DNA of 64,000 bases from Bremia lactucae (GCF_004359215.1 NC_090619.1:4748354-4812353); one strand, 5' to 3'; numbered from the stretch's first letter, positions 23,349 through 34,083 are shown. Translations and numbers: made by a program. The notes: generated by a model from the sequence alone, not told the origin.

Positions 23349-23765
23349 GTGATTCGAGAAGCTTTCAGCAAGAAAATGCTTCTCACCACTCGAATCCGTC
23401 AATGGATGTGGAGGGGGGGAAAATCAGGTTCGCCTCGTATGACGAACCCGAATCAATATCGTAATTTAAATCACACTCTTCACAATTCGAGGGAGGACAT
23501 CGATTACAAGCGATTCTGTCGCCTCGAGTTAGTGGTGACAGTTGAAAATTTTTCTCGTGTTCAGTTGAAATATTGCTCGCAAATTGCGACTGAAAAACTG
23601 GCGATCGAAAGGACACATCAGTCCCTTCAAAATGATCTGGTGACAGCTCATCAGAAGATCTCTTTCTTGGAGAAAATAGTGGATCGTCTGATTTATGACA
23701 ATCAGACTCTGTCCAAAACCATAAGGCTTGGTCTCGGGACTATCAGACTTAGGCAGATGCTCTAG
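23349..23765 (+). other. Antisense coiled-coil frame of copy D
   Basis: 138 codons. The C-terminal half (IERTHQSLQNDLVTAHQKIS, FLEKIVDRLIYDNQTLSKT) has heptad-like spacing and closely matches a minus-strand frame in copy F (51365-51037: QKISFLRDVVERLNRENQNL). Differences tend to be conservative. It resembles a coiled-coil oligomerisation segment; no function can be assigned. In copy D it is antisense to gag-pol. Confidence 0.5.
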
Positions 23766-23829
23766 ACCGTTCCGGTGTAATTAAGAATCGAAAGAAGCCT
23801 TATATTGATAGTACGGGCGGAGACGCCCA

Positions 23830-23990
23830 ACATAAGCGTAGGATGCGTATGCATCCTATGAGGCAGATCGATCGTGTACGCATTGCTTGGCGATGTAATA
23901 CACGAAACGGGCTGATATACCTGGGCAGTAATTTATCACTGCCCACATTCGTCACTCCATGTTTTGATAGATTTACCGTAGACAGTAGGA
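23830..23990 (-). pseudogene. Integrase GPF/Y module remnant (copy D)
   Basis: The minus strand reads GNAYTIDLPHRMHTHPT, the family's post-core module (compare GNACTIVLPRRMRTHPTFYV in copy E). It overlaps the antisense frame region on the other strand. Confidence 0.55.
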
Positions 23991-24455
23991 TTAGGTCATT
24001 AGCATTAAATGTAATCCTGTTTCTTCTTCCATTTTATCAGAGTTTCGTTTTTGTCGGTTCACCGCATCAGCGATGGAATCCTGTACGAAACGGACCACTG
24101 CTTTTCAATCCAGCAGGGAACCACCTGCTGACTCAGTTTATTTTTGTTTTCAGTGCGACCGGTTCGCACTGCGGTGATATCAATCTCCTCACTATTGAGA
24201 GTGTTATCGTTCTTATTAAAAAAAATACTTTCGATGCTGAGTCTTTCAGCATCGCTAAAAAAGTCAGTAATAGCATTATTGTTATTTCTGAGTTTGTCTA
24301 CTCAATTTAAATTAAATCAGCATTGGTATTCTTCGCTTTGACCTTTGGGCCAATGCATGATGAGCAAGAGCTAGAAGGTTATTTGCTCGAGTGAGTCCCT
24401 CCTCTCCTTGAATGAGAGTCACTCTCAAACAGGGTACATACGTGGGTGGTGTAAG

Positions 24456-25097
24456 CTATTCATGAAAAACGGTGTATGCTTTGTAGAAGCATGCACTAAG
24501 GTTGTTGATGGCAAATTCTACCATCGGCAATAACTCGCTCCAAATCTTAAAAGAGTGGACATATCCGCGAAGTATCTCTTCGAGAATTCGGTTTGCACGC
24601 TCCGTCTGACCATGACCATCTGTTCCTGGATGATCAGAAGTTGACACCCCCTGTTCCGTTATAGAGACCGCTTCGTCTAGCAACATTAATTCTAGCCGGT
24701 ACAGGTGGGTCTTAACAGGACTGTCTGCATGACCTTTAATAAACCCAGTTACCTGTGTTTGTTGATCTTTTGGATGACTTACGATACAACTGACCAGGTA
24801 TCGTGTATGTTGGGCATAAGCGTGTAGATAACGCTTGCCCTGCTTCAAACCTAGGAGATCGGCTCGAGCTCTGAATTCGGCCTGTGGCGGCTCAAATGTT
24901 TGTCTGAGCCGGGTCTGAAAGACTTCATACGACCCAAAAACTAATGCCTCGTGGAGCTTGAGCCCCAAGGTCCAAGATTCAGAACGATCGAATAAGTTGG
25001 ACATGCCAAATTTCATTCTCGCCGCATCATCACTGATACGACGAGCTTCAATGGCATTGTCTGATTCGACGCTGAAGCGTCGCCCCATTAGCAGCAT
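24456..25097 (-). pseudogene. Gag-integrase fusion created by deletion (copy D)
   Basis: 213 codons stay open. The first part is Gag (WTLGLKLHEALVFGSYEVFQ, then LRQTFEPPQAEFRARADLLG) up to AVSITEQGVS. It then continues directly into the integrase core (TSDHPGTDGHGQTERANRIL, LPMVEFAINN). About 3 kb of protease, RT, RNase H and integrase N-terminus are absent at the join near 24650. Confidence 0.8.
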
Positions 25098-25360
25098 GTA
25101 AATGCTGCTGTCTCAACAATTCCATCTGTTGTTCTCTCAACACCTCTGTGTGTTAGGAGCCTTGCTGGTGAAGCAACGCTACTTTCACTTGAGCCCCGTC
25201 GAGTTCGTGTTGAATGGACTCGGCTATGGGGCCGCATGCTGTTCATCTCTGCCCAGAGTGAGCAGCATAGCGCCAACGGCTGGCCCGCTTACGACCGAAC
25301 TCATTCGCTCGATCGCTCCCCATTCGAGGTCACTCAAATGAGGAAATCTCTTACGCGTTG

Positions 25361-25690
25361 CGCGGTAACCTTCTTGACACAAGAGTGCAGAGGAAGGTTT
25401 CTAATGAAGCTATAGGTCTTTAGCTTTAAAGGTCTAGACTAGCTAAGTATGGCGCCTCCATGCGCACCGCACAATCGTGTCTGAAATGATTGGCGGGGTT
25501 GATTTAGACTTAAATCAACCTTTTAATAGTGCTAATGTTTAATTGCATCAATAATACCAAATTTGGTATTGTTGGAACTATTTAAGGCAAATTAATAAAG
25601 ATAATGATTTTGCTTTTTTTATTCATTTTCTACTAAAGGAGAAAATATTAAGTGTTAATTCCTCTTATAGGACACCCCGTTACGGCAATC
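25361..25690. repeat. LTR-like repeat, right end of copy D
   Basis: It shares AGAGGAAGGTTTCTAA-type sequence, GATTGGCGGGGTTG and the following A/T-rich stretch with 21777-22110. Its left edge reads GGTAACC rather than the expected TGTAACGG, so it is degraded or truncated there. Confidence 0.5.
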
Positions 25691-26019
25691 ATTGAGTTGC
25701 TAATTGCTCCTTGTGCAGTCGCCATCACGGACTACTGCGTGAGTGGCCGGAGCTAAGAAAAATGATTACGAGAAGGTGTGGGGTCGGGATATAAAAAAAA
25801 TATCTTAACTACAGTCGTCACTGGCTTACGACGGCCTTGATAGCGTTGAAAAACAACATATCGATAATTCTTTCATAACGGTTTAAATTTAACATTCTAT
25901 AGTTATCCAATATTAATTACACCAATGTATAGAATACTTATTAAAAGCTCGGAAGTAAAAACGATCCGAAAGAACCGGTCCGAAAAAGTTACCGGTAAGA
26001 AGTTTGTCTCTCCTTAGCC
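25691..26019. other. Spacer upstream of the 26020 gene
   Basis: About 330 bp of AT-rich sequence with no repeat recognised. It must contain the promoter of the plus-strand gene that follows. Confidence 0.35.
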
Positions 26020-27009
26020 ATGCACGCGCCCAGCTTGGACGGCAGTGAGCCGCCGGCGTCGGATGAAGCCAGCGCCTCGGAGCTTAAATATGTGATTGAG
26101 CGCGCTGAAGAAACAGGCGGGACAGTCGATTTTCCGGAGCATGAGGAGTGTGTGGCTGTGCTCACAATGAAGTGTGGCGAGCCTCTCATGGCGGTGCGTA
26201 AGAAACTCCACGACGAGATTCCCATCTCGTTTATTCCGGACGAAGGATTTGGCGTGTTTCAAAGCAAAATTGAGCGTCATTACGGCAAGCTCGGTCCGAA
26301 TTACATTCAAGAGCGTCGTGCAATCTATTTAAAGCCAAGTAGCAACGCCACGCAGTCCAAGTACGTGCAATTAACCAAAGAGAATTTCGATCCCCTCCTT
26401 CGCGTGCGTTGGAAAGTCGCACGGAGTATGAAAGTAGAGCTTAAGTACGAAGTGTTTTGTTACTTTGTGGATACAACCGTACGGAAAGACAAGAAACGAT
26501 TATCAATGAAAATGTATCAACAGCACCAACAACAGCACTTAACAGACAGTAGTGTCGACGCCATGGTATCAAATGGCGCGACCGGTGCCACGTTGTCGGC
26601 AAATAATGCGTCGTTTATGCCGTTTCCGCAAGCGGGAACCACAGGATTTCCACTCATTCAGAGCTACGCCGACATGTCGATCGAGGGATCATTGACGCCA
26701 GGGGGCACAGCGACAAAGATTCGGTCCTTAACAGGTCTAAAGAATGGACCGCGAGACGACAATCTCTCGGGTCCTGATCGTCCTCGAAAGATTGCACGCA
26801 GTACCCAAATAGGAATTGGTCCCGATCAATTGCCATTGGACGGCAATGGCGACGATGCAGTGTTCCATACGATTCCATTTCGAATTCATGGGTTCGTAGT
26901 GCCACTCGAAGTCGACGTGAGTGCATTAAAACGGAGTCTGGGATTAACACGGCCACTTTCGGATACGTCTGTAACCGGCGAAAGCATTGATGCGACTTCA
27001 CATATATGA
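26020..27009 (+). CDS. Uncharacterised 329-residue protein
   Basis: An uninterrupted frame with balanced composition and no intron. I do not recognise the family. The N-terminal 150 residues look folded (PEHEECVAVLTMKCGEPLMA, then FIPDEGFGVFQSKIERHYG). A Q/H-rich patch (QQHQQQH) follows, then a serine/glycine-rich linker and a short basic cluster (RPRKIAR) that could be a nuclear signal. The C-terminus (FHTIPFRIHGFVVPLEVDVS) may be a second small folded element. It converges with the PPAT gene, 180 bp between stops. The ATG at 26020 is the first in frame. It could be oomycete-specific, but only a database search would tell. Confidence 0.75.
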   Translation: MHAPSLDGSEPPASDEASASELKYVIERAEETGGTVDFPEHEECVAVLTMKCGEPLMAVRKKLHDEIPISFIPDEGFGVFQSKIERHYGKLGPNYIQERRAIYLKPSSNATQSKYVQLTKENFDPLLRVRWKVARSMKVELKYEVFCYFVDTTVRKDKKRLSMKMYQQHQQQHLTDSSVDAMVSNGATGATLSANNASFMPFPQAGTTGFPLIQSYADMSIEGSLTPGGTATKIRSLTGLKNGPRDDNLSGPDRPRKIARSTQIGIGPDQLPLDGNGDDAVFHTIPFRIHGFVVPLEVDVSALKRSLGLTRPLSDTSVTGESIDATSHI

Positions 27010-27189
27010 CGAGCCTCTCACGCGACTCGTGACGATTGTAGCTACGCACAGCACCCGAGGCACGACAAGTAGGACCTAGTTGTGTGTGGCCATTTTAGGA
27101 GTGAAGGTGCTTGCTTAATAGCCAATGGCATTGCATTGATTCGGGCTAAGTAGTAGAATTGCTATACGTAATATTACTACGATATTGCA

Positions 27190-28300
27190 TTAATCCAGTC
27201 GGGACATTGCTATTTTCGCACGAATACAACTCGAGCTGAGGGTGCTGCTGTTTGAACGACGGCATGCAAATATTATAAGCTTTGGCAATTTATGTTCGCG
27301 TCGGATGCGATTGATTTTTGCAGCGCCAGCGAGTGTCTCGGTGGACACAACCATTGCTGCAGACTCTGGGATTACTATTGCTGGACCATATGGATCTGAT
27401 ATTGGGACGATCTCGGCAACAATGTGTGGGTTTAGAAAAAAAAGATACTCACGCACAGCTCTTGCTCGCGTTTCCATAGGCTCCAGTAACTCTGCGTGCG
27501 ACTTGTTTGTTAACATACTATCGGCCGTAATACCCACAAGAAGTCGGTGGGCACAAATACTGACCGCGAGGGAAAGTAATTTTTTGTGTCCCGTGTGCAA
27601 ATGATCAAATGTGCCCCCTAAAAGGACCAATTTGTGCAGTGACAGAGTTGTGTGCTCGTCCTCAAAGTAGTTGATCTCGCGTGCCAGTCTTCTCTCGACA
27701 TGGATTGCTAATGAATGATATGTGACGGCCAATAATTCATCGTGCGCAAAGCGCTGGGCAGGAAGCTGTTGCATGTCAACCATAGCGTCCTCACCAAATA
27801 CGGCGTTTAATTCTGGTCGTAGCAAAATGTCCTCCCATGTTTTAGTGCCCTGATTACCCACAATTCTGTGATAGATTGCATTTAGTTTGTTACCATTTTG
27901 TGTAATACTTAAAATTGAGGTCATACCGAATATCCAGAAATGGTTTGTCGAGAGCGCAGGCAACGTCCCACGCCATGGTGTAGAGCTCGCTGATGTAATT
28001 GATCACTTCGCGTTTAGTTTTACCCAACACGAAGATATAAAGCGTTTTAGAGACGGACTGACTCGCTTGTTCGATTAGAACGTCGTTCTTGACTAAGTCG
28101 CGGAAGTTCTGAGGCACATAAATACGCAACAGGCCCACACGGATGCCAACTCCTTTTGTATTATTGGTTGGAAAAACCGCGCGCTTGTAGGACCAGCCTA
28201 CGACTATTGCGACGCCGGCAGCTATGACAAGTGCAGTGCTGGTTCCCGAAAGCACCGAAGCGTCTACGATGTCACTCGGCAGCAGCAGCTTTTTTGGCAT
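27190..28300 (-). CDS. COASY-like (PPAT): Phosphopantetheine adenylyltransferase, CoA synthase type (two exons)
   Basis: Exons are 28300-27909 and 27865-27190, with a 43-bp GT-AG intron, giving 355 residues. The enzyme transfers AMP from ATP to 4'-phosphopantetheine, the fourth step of coenzyme A synthesis. The nucleotidyltransferase motif GGTFDHLHTGH is at about 214-224, and VSTETLAGAAKINRIR is the second conserved block. The N-terminus has a hydrophobic stretch (TALVIAAGVAIVVGW), possibly a membrane anchor. A region like the N-terminal domain of animal CoA synthase follows (KTLYIFVLG, KPFLDIRYDL). The dephospho-CoA kinase half of animal COASY is absent, so the protein is monofunctional. The splice was inferred from frame continuity; the unspliced first frame stops 18 nt into the intron. 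Confidence 0.88.
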
Positions 28301-28756
28301 CTCCGGTTACAATTTTTTTTTGTCAAGAAAATGGGTACATTTGGTGCAGTTTATGTAGCCGATTCGTAGCATCAAAGCGTATTACGTAAAGTGGTTTGAG
28401 GGGGTACCTAAAATGAGGGATGACCTTGTATTTTTTTCCACGGATATAATTTCTTAGTTAAATTACTGTCTTTCAACACCGGGGTACACTTACGATACGT
28501 GAACACATACCTGCTCTTTGATCTTGCAATTTTGATCACAACAAGGCAGCGATTGACTTCTATAACCGCGCTAAGATGGTGTCATACTAAAAAGCCACAT
28601 AACTAAAAGACACTTTGATACGCTTCATGATACTCTCAAGAAAAGCCACTATGAGCCATGTAATAAAAAAATGTAGCATGTAATCCCTGTACCCCTCGTC
28701 CCTTCCTATCAATCACATACGTAGAAACATGACTTCAAGGTCGCTATTTCTTTCAT
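28301..28756. other. Divergent promoter region between PPAT and homeobox genes
   Basis: About 450 bp between two gene starts facing away from each other. No coding signal is visible. It is AT-rich, with a T-run at 28311-28321. Confidence 0.45.
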
Positions 28757-29782
28757 TTGCAAATTCCCTTCTTCATGACGTTTCCAAATCGCATCAATTA
28801 CGTCCCAGGCGCCCAGCGACGGAATCCAAAATGTATCATCACAACGGCATTCTCTGGAAAAGAGATGTCTGATGAATTTAAGCGACTGCCGCCACGGCGA
28901 TCGCATAGGAGCAATACCATCAAATCCGAAGGTTTTCAAGAAGATTTAAAGTCGATGCTAGCTGCCATGTCCTCTTCTCAGATTGACTCGGAAACTCTTG
29001 AAACGATGCCAATGAAGGAAGAAAGCTTTGTGTTCGTGGAACAAAGCCGCACTCGATTGCTAGAGGACCAAACCTTTCGAAATAATGAAAGCTTTCAAAA
29101 AATGTTAAAACTCGCCAATAACGCGGAGACCGAAAGCAAGTCAAGTGAAGTCGACCCGCTTGCGTCAATAGTTGACCGAATGCCGAGCTATCAAAACTTG
29201 AATGAAATTGGCGAAAGCTTTTCTGAAAGCGAGACTGATCGAATGCAATCCATGCAGTCGATGGCCTCGCAGAACAACATGGATAACGTGGCTGAACAAA
29301 TCGAAGATCTTACAATTAAAGCTCGGTATTCCGAAACTATGAAACAGCTGCAGGAGTGGGGCCAAAGAAGAATGGTGCAATACGAATTAGCCCAGCAGTC
29401 GAGTATGTCCGAAGCAAGTGATGATGGTCTTCCATTGCTCACTTTATCGCTTTCGCAAGTCTCTCCCTATGCTATGGAACTTGCAGCTCGCAATAATGTA
29501 CCCAAGAAACGTTCGAGTTTATCGAAATTATCAAAGAAATTGATGCACGATTGGTTTGAACATAATTTGCATCATCCGTATCCGACAGAAGAGGAGAAGG
29601 AATCCCTTGCGCAGGAAGGAGGCATTACACTAGAGCAAGTGAATAATTGGTTTATTAACACACGCGGTCGAAAGTGGAAACCCATGATTAATCGACTGAT
29701 GGCCGAGAAACAAGCTGGAAACTGCTCGCTTTATGACAAGATGGCCAAGAAAATTGAGGAACCGTACCACAAATGCGACTAA
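28757..29782 (+). CDS. TALE-class homeodomain protein
   Basis: 341 residues. The homeodomain lies at about 250-312 near the C-terminus. It has the three-residue loop extension (HHPYPTEEEKESL) and the recognition helix VNNWFINTRGRKW, typical of TALE/KN homeodomains, so it should bind DNA in the nucleus. The N-terminal 240 residues are serine/methionine-rich, with acidic and amphipathic segments, and match no domain I know. Other in-frame ATGs occur at residues 7 and 37; the true start may be one of these. The gene is intronless and faces convergently with AFG2. Confidence 0.9.
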   Translation: MQIPFFMTFPNRINYVPGAQRRNPKCIITTAFSGKEMSDEFKRLPPRRSHRSNTIKSEGFQEDLKSMLAAMSSSQIDSETLETMPMKEESFVFVEQSRTRLLEDQTFRNNESFQKMLKLANNAETESKSSEVDPLASIVDRMPSYQNLNEIGESFSESETDRMQSMQSMASQNNMDNVAEQIEDLTIKARYSETMKQLQEWGQRRMVQYELAQQSSMSEASDDGLPLLTLSLSQVSPYAMELAARNNVPKKRSSLSKLSKKLMHDWFEHNLHHPYPTEEEKESLAQEGGITLEQVNNWFINTRGRKWKPMINRLMAEKQAGNCSLYDKMAKKIEEPYHKCD

Positions 29783-30017
29783 GAAATGGATTTCAGCATT
29801 TGAGACAGGAAAGTCGATAGAAATTTCGTACTTGTCGACCCCGTTGTTTTGCTAAATAGATTAGAGCAAGTTTTATCGTGCGTCCTTGATCTACGCAGTA
29901 TCGAGGGACCTTAAACGACACTTTTATGATCAATGCTATTGCTTCTCTGTCAAACTACGCGTTTATTTGACAACTTCTATGTGATTTCTTAAATCTTTAC
30001 CAATACATGTCTGCATT

Positions 30018-32387
30018 TTACCTCCGCTGGCCGTCTCGAAAGCGTTCAAAGAAAGCCAGCATTCCGTCATCAATCTGCGGCGTCACGACTGACAATGCTC
30101 GAACAAAATGGTGTTTTGCCACAACAAGAGCGTCACTGTCTTCTTCAACTGCAAAAAGAGCCGCTTCGCGACAGAATGCGTGAAGCTCGGCACCTGAGAA
30201 CCGAGCGGTTGCAATGGCGATTTCTGGCAAGCTCACGTCGGAGGCCAAGGGTGTTTTTCGAGTGTGGATTGCTAAAATCTGTTCACGAGCGGAGACGTCC
30301 GGGGGAGACACGTACAAGGCTCGGTCGATCCTTCCAGGTCGCATCAAGGCCGGATCCAGTAGATCAGGGCGATTCGTAGCAGCTACGACCAAGACACGCT
30401 TCAGAGGCTCGAGTCCATCCAACTCGGTCAATAGCTGACTCAATACTCGGTCTGTTGTCCCGCTACTACCTCCTGATCCACGTGTACTCGCAAGAGCATC
30501 AATCTCATCAAAAAAGACCACTGTTGGTGAAGCTGCTCGAGCTTTGCGAAAGATATCCCGTACTTGCTGTTCCGACTCGCCAACCCACTTGCTAAATAAT
30601 TCCGGACCTTTAATAGCAATAAAGTTCATGCTGCTCTCAGTCGCCAAGGCCTTTGCTGCCAAGGTTTTGCTACACCCAGGAGGGCCATACAACAGCACGC
30701 CTTTTGGCGGTCGAATGCCCATTCGTGTAAAGGCTTCAGGGTGCTGCAGCGGCCACTCTACAGCTTCTCGTAGAGCTTGCTTTAGGGAACTCTGTCCGCC
30801 AATATCGCTCCACAAAACACGCGGCACATCGACAGAGATTTCACGTAAAGCACTCGGTCGAATCCCTTGCATTGCCAGCTTCAAATCTGCTAAAGTCACT
30901 TGAAATGATGGAAACGAAGCAGTGCCAGCCAAAATGGCTTCAGTAGACTCGGACTCGCCTACAAACGCGCGATGAAGAGCTACGAGCGCAGCCTCTTTGC
31001 AAAGAGCGCTAAGGTCTGCTCCAACGTAACCATGTGCACTTGAGCTCAATTGGAGTAGCTCGGACTCAGAGAGGTTATGTGGCAAACGTCGTAAAGCCAC
31101 TTGTAAGATTGCCAAACGGTCCGTCGCTCTTGGAATGCCAATCTCAACTTCTCGATCAAATCGTCCTGGTCGTCGCACGGCAGGATCAAGAGCATTCGGC
31201 CTGTTTGTCGCAGCTAATACCACAACCTGACGGGATGTGCTCAGCCCATCCATTAACGTGAGCAAAGTCGCTACGAGTCGACGCTCCATATCACCCACAC
31301 GCGAGTCACGTTTGGGACAAATTGCATCCAATTCATCAATAAAGACAAGTGACGGTGCTTCTCGAGTCGCTTGTGCAAAGATTCCTCGTACATTTGCTTC
31401 ACTTTCGCCAACAAATTTACTCACAATCTCCGGTCCGTTGATCGTAAAGACGCGTGCTTTCAATTCACTCGCCAAAACTCTTGCAATCAATGTTTTGCCA
31501 GTGCCAGGAGGTCCATAGAGCAACACTCCTTTTGGAGTGGGTAATCCCACTTTTTCAAATAGTTCGGGATTCTTTAATGGCTGCTCAATGACTTCACGTA
31601 TGGCCTTAAGTTCCTCCTGTAGACCTCCAATTTCTGCATATCCACGTTGTACATTTGTACTCATGTTCTTAGATGTGTCTATTTGTTGCTCCTCTTGATT
31701 CTGGTCCCATGTTACTGTCAGCACTGTCGTAGCAGCGGCTATTTTAACGATCTTGTCGTCTTTGCCACGATCGCCATTTACTTGTTGAACCCGAAAAACT
31801 GTATTGATTCCATGCATTGGCAATGAAACGAGCGCATCTTGATGAAGTAGGGCACCGTCAATCATCACGACGATACAGCGCGTTAGCAGCATTCGTTCCT
31901 TTTCTGAGAGCTTTTGTTTGTAGTTGGACGCTCGAGAGACGAACTGTAGAGCCACACTTTTGGCTACAGTACATGATTCTTGTAGTAATTGGATTGTAAC
32001 GATTTCTACGTGTTTTTCAGCTATTGTTGCCTCCCAAATGAAGCTCAGGCCGACTCCACGTCGTTTGATCTTGTCCATGGGCCACGCGAGGCCACATAGT
32101 AACAGCTCCGGTGGATCAATGCCCTTCGAAGCAGTATAAAGTTTAACGTAAGATCCTGGTTCGACGCCATACTGAGCGATGTCGCTTGGGTTAAAATAAA
32201 CCTTCGACACAGTGCGCGCCGAGCGTGCACCTGCCCGCACGAATTGCACCCGCGCTTCCATTGATTCGACGATCCCCGAGAGAGTGACATTGGCCAAGCT
32301 GAGTGAATTATAACCAATCAGTACATAATTCACTGCAAGTGTCATAGAAAATGATTTTACTAAAAACTCACAAAATATTGTGACCAA
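30018..32387 (-). CDS. AFG2: AFG2/SPATA5-type AAA ATPase
   Basis: 789 residues from the first ATG; the ATG at 32261 (MEARVQFVRAGARS) is the more likely start, because the first 42 residues look like non-coding sequence. The protein has two AAA modules: Walker A GPPGTGKT (292-299) with Walker B FIDEL (349-353), and Walker A GPPGCSKT (568-575) with FFDEID (625-630). The GCSKT variant in the second module is characteristic of AFG2/SPATA5 rather than CDC48. In yeast, Drg1/Afg2 strips shuttling factors such as Rlp24 from cytoplasmic pre-60S ribosomal particles. The N-terminal 240 residues form the substrate domain. Single exon. Confidence 0.92.
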   Translation of the reverse strand: MVTIFCEFLVKSFSMTLAVNYVLIGYNSLSLANVTLSGIVESMEARVQFVRAGARSARTVSKVYFNPSDIAQYGVEPGSYVKLYTASKGIDPPELLLCGLAWPMDKIKRRGVGLSFIWEATIAEKHVEIVTIQLLQESCTVAKSVALQFVSRASNYKQKLSEKERMLLTRCIVVMIDGALLHQDALVSLPMHGINTVFRVQQVNGDRGKDDKIVKIAAATTVLTVTWDQNQEEQQIDTSKNMSTNVQRGYAEIGGLQEELKAIREVIEQPLKNPELFEKVGLPTPKGVLLYGPPGTGKTLIARVLASELKARVFTINGPEIVSKFVGESEANVRGIFAQATREAPSLVFIDELDAICPKRDSRVGDMERRLVATLLTLMDGLSTSRQVVVLAATNRPNALDPAVRRPGRFDREVEIGIPRATDRLAILQVALRRLPHNLSESELLQLSSSAHGYVGADLSALCKEAALVALHRAFVGESESTEAILAGTASFPSFQVTLADLKLAMQGIRPSALREISVDVPRVLWSDIGGQSSLKQALREAVEWPLQHPEAFTRMGIRPPKGVLLYGPPGCSKTLAAKALATESSMNFIAIKGPELFSKWVGESEQQVRDIFRKARAASPTVVFFDEIDALASTRGSGGSSGTTDRVLSQLLTELDGLEPLKRVLVVAATNRPDLLDPALMRPGRIDRALYVSPPDVSAREQILAIHTRKTPLASDVSLPEIAIATARFSGAELHAFCREAALFAVEEDSDALVVAKHHFVRALSVVTPQIDDGMLAFFERFRDGQRR

Positions 32388-32412
32388 TCAGTGAGCAATA
32401 CTTTTCTGCAAA

Positions 32413-33295
32413 TTACTGACCAATCCGTGGATTCCCTGTAAGTTCCCTGCAGATTTCTGGCCAATCACTAAATATGTCGATTCGACAACGATGTGATAGC
32501 CAAAGTTGATGCGAGTTTTCGTGGCTGCAGCTTCCGATGGCTGCAGATACACAAGCGAAGAAAGACGATGCATCGCCATCACGTGTATTTGAGTCTATTT
32601 GATAATCTGTGTTTTTAGACCGCAAAAAATTGTCAAACACTTTATCTTTGAGATGCTGGTAAACGTCGTAGTTTTCCTCGGTCACGCTTTGTCGGTTTGA
32701 AAGAGTAAAGGCAGAGGTGCCTTGGCTACTGCTGTTTAACGTCGATGCGAGACTAGACGAATCAAATTCGGAATGTTGTCTTTCTGCTGTCGTCATGAAG
32801 CCACAGCTGGCAAGTGGCCGACGTCCAGACTCCAGCGCTGCCTTTACAAAATTCATCCATTGGTGATACGTCTGATAATCGGGAGCTCGAAATCGAATTC
32901 TCTTGGTGTGCCAGCCATACTCAAGTGCAAACTCCAATTTATTTGTCATTCGCGCATGTAGTGGCAATAAGCGCACGGGATGAATGCATGGGTCGAGAGG
33001 AATGTAAATTTTGCCACCGAAAAAGCTTGGACGTCGGATTAATAGTACTGGCAATGCTGGACGAAAATCCTGGCGATAATGGGTTAGCTGTACTGGCGCT
33101 TTTTTCCTGTATATCAATAAGTTCAGCAACTGGTAAAGTATGAAGGATGTAGTGATCGCACCAGAAGAGATGACACGTGCGAATTTTTAACGTGCCCGAG
33201 TATACGGGAGGTAGTGTGTCCATTGCAGGCAGAATGAACAAATGAGGAAGGTGAGACAAGTCATTAAGCCTGAATGCAAAGGGTTTAAGACCCAA
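32413..33295 (-). pseudogene. PH-domain protein gene with a frame break
   Basis: Two overlapping minus frames make up one pleckstrin homology domain. The first gives SGTLKIRTCHLFWCDHYIL (beta 1-2 with the usual Trp). The second gives LLIYRKKAPVQL, FFGGKIYIPLDPC and the C-terminal helix HQWMNFVKAALES. The switch needs a one-base frame change near 33135-33145, and no usable intron fits there. It is either a pseudogene or a sequence error. The tail after the PH domain is serine-rich. It lies directly upstream of AFG2 on the same strand. A lipid-binding role is the family expectation only. Confidence 0.6.
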
Positions 33296-34083
33296 TGGTG
33301 GTGGCTCACCCGAGACTTGGTGAATCAGGCGCTTCGATTATTCTTATGGAAGGAGAAAAAATCGATCTTGAAGGAAATATAGAGTTGTCCTGATATGGAG
33401 ATGTGCTACTGAATTTTGCATCCTGCTGTGTGGAGCGCAAGGAAGGTGATGCCACTGTCAGACAACATGGTCATCAAACTTTTGCGTAAGAACACAGTGA
33501 TTAGTTCTCATTTGTGAGTCAATTAGATAATGTCACGGATTGCAAAGGCAATGATTTTGAAACGAGGCTTTTGAAATGCATCCAATAGACAGATGCAAGA
33601 TTAGGGTGGACGGGTTGAGGCCACCTGTAAATTCTGTATAAATCCCACGCTCCCTATAAGAATAAACCAAAATAGAACAGAGATAAAATATTCAGTAACA
33701 ATTTTGCCGTCTTCATTTATTCTAAATAACAGGCCCATCAGTCGATTTTTTCATTTGAATCAAGTAGGGTCAGTCCTCCATCTTTAAATACATCTGCACA
33801 GCATACAGCGACTGCTGTCATGTCATGTATTTAGTAAGCTCATAGAGCTCTCACCACAAAAGACTCATATGCCTCAACGCTATAAATTGCGCTGTACAAT
33901 CCATTCAAATCCACGTAACGAAGTTGAGTGTACCAAAACAAAGGTACCCCTTCAATAAGAATAAGAAAATTAGAGAGTATCTGACTCCTCGGATGTCGCC
34001 ATTCCGTCAATTCGCACTCAACAAATCACCACGAAACGATATAGCATGTACATGGGCATGTCATTAGCCAATTTCCCGTCTCG
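33296..34083. other. Intergenic region, no gene seen
   Basis: About 790 bp between the divergently placed PH-domain and START genes. I see no coding or repeat signal. Both promoters are expected here. Confidence 0.45.

Larger units (their letters stand above)
21777..25690 (-). mobile_element. Gypsy copy D of the hairpin-rich family, internally deleted
   Basis: LTR-like sequence at 21777-about 22110 and a related copy at about 25361-25690 flank the element; both share the segments GATTGGCGGGGTTG and, with point differences, the A/T-rich tail. Gag and integrase lie on the minus strand (25097-24456) but are fused by a deletion. The integrase GPF/Y module is traceable around 23.83-23.99 kb minus. 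The left third carries plus-strand frames antisense to pol. Perfect inverted repeats are dense throughout. Confidence 0.65.
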
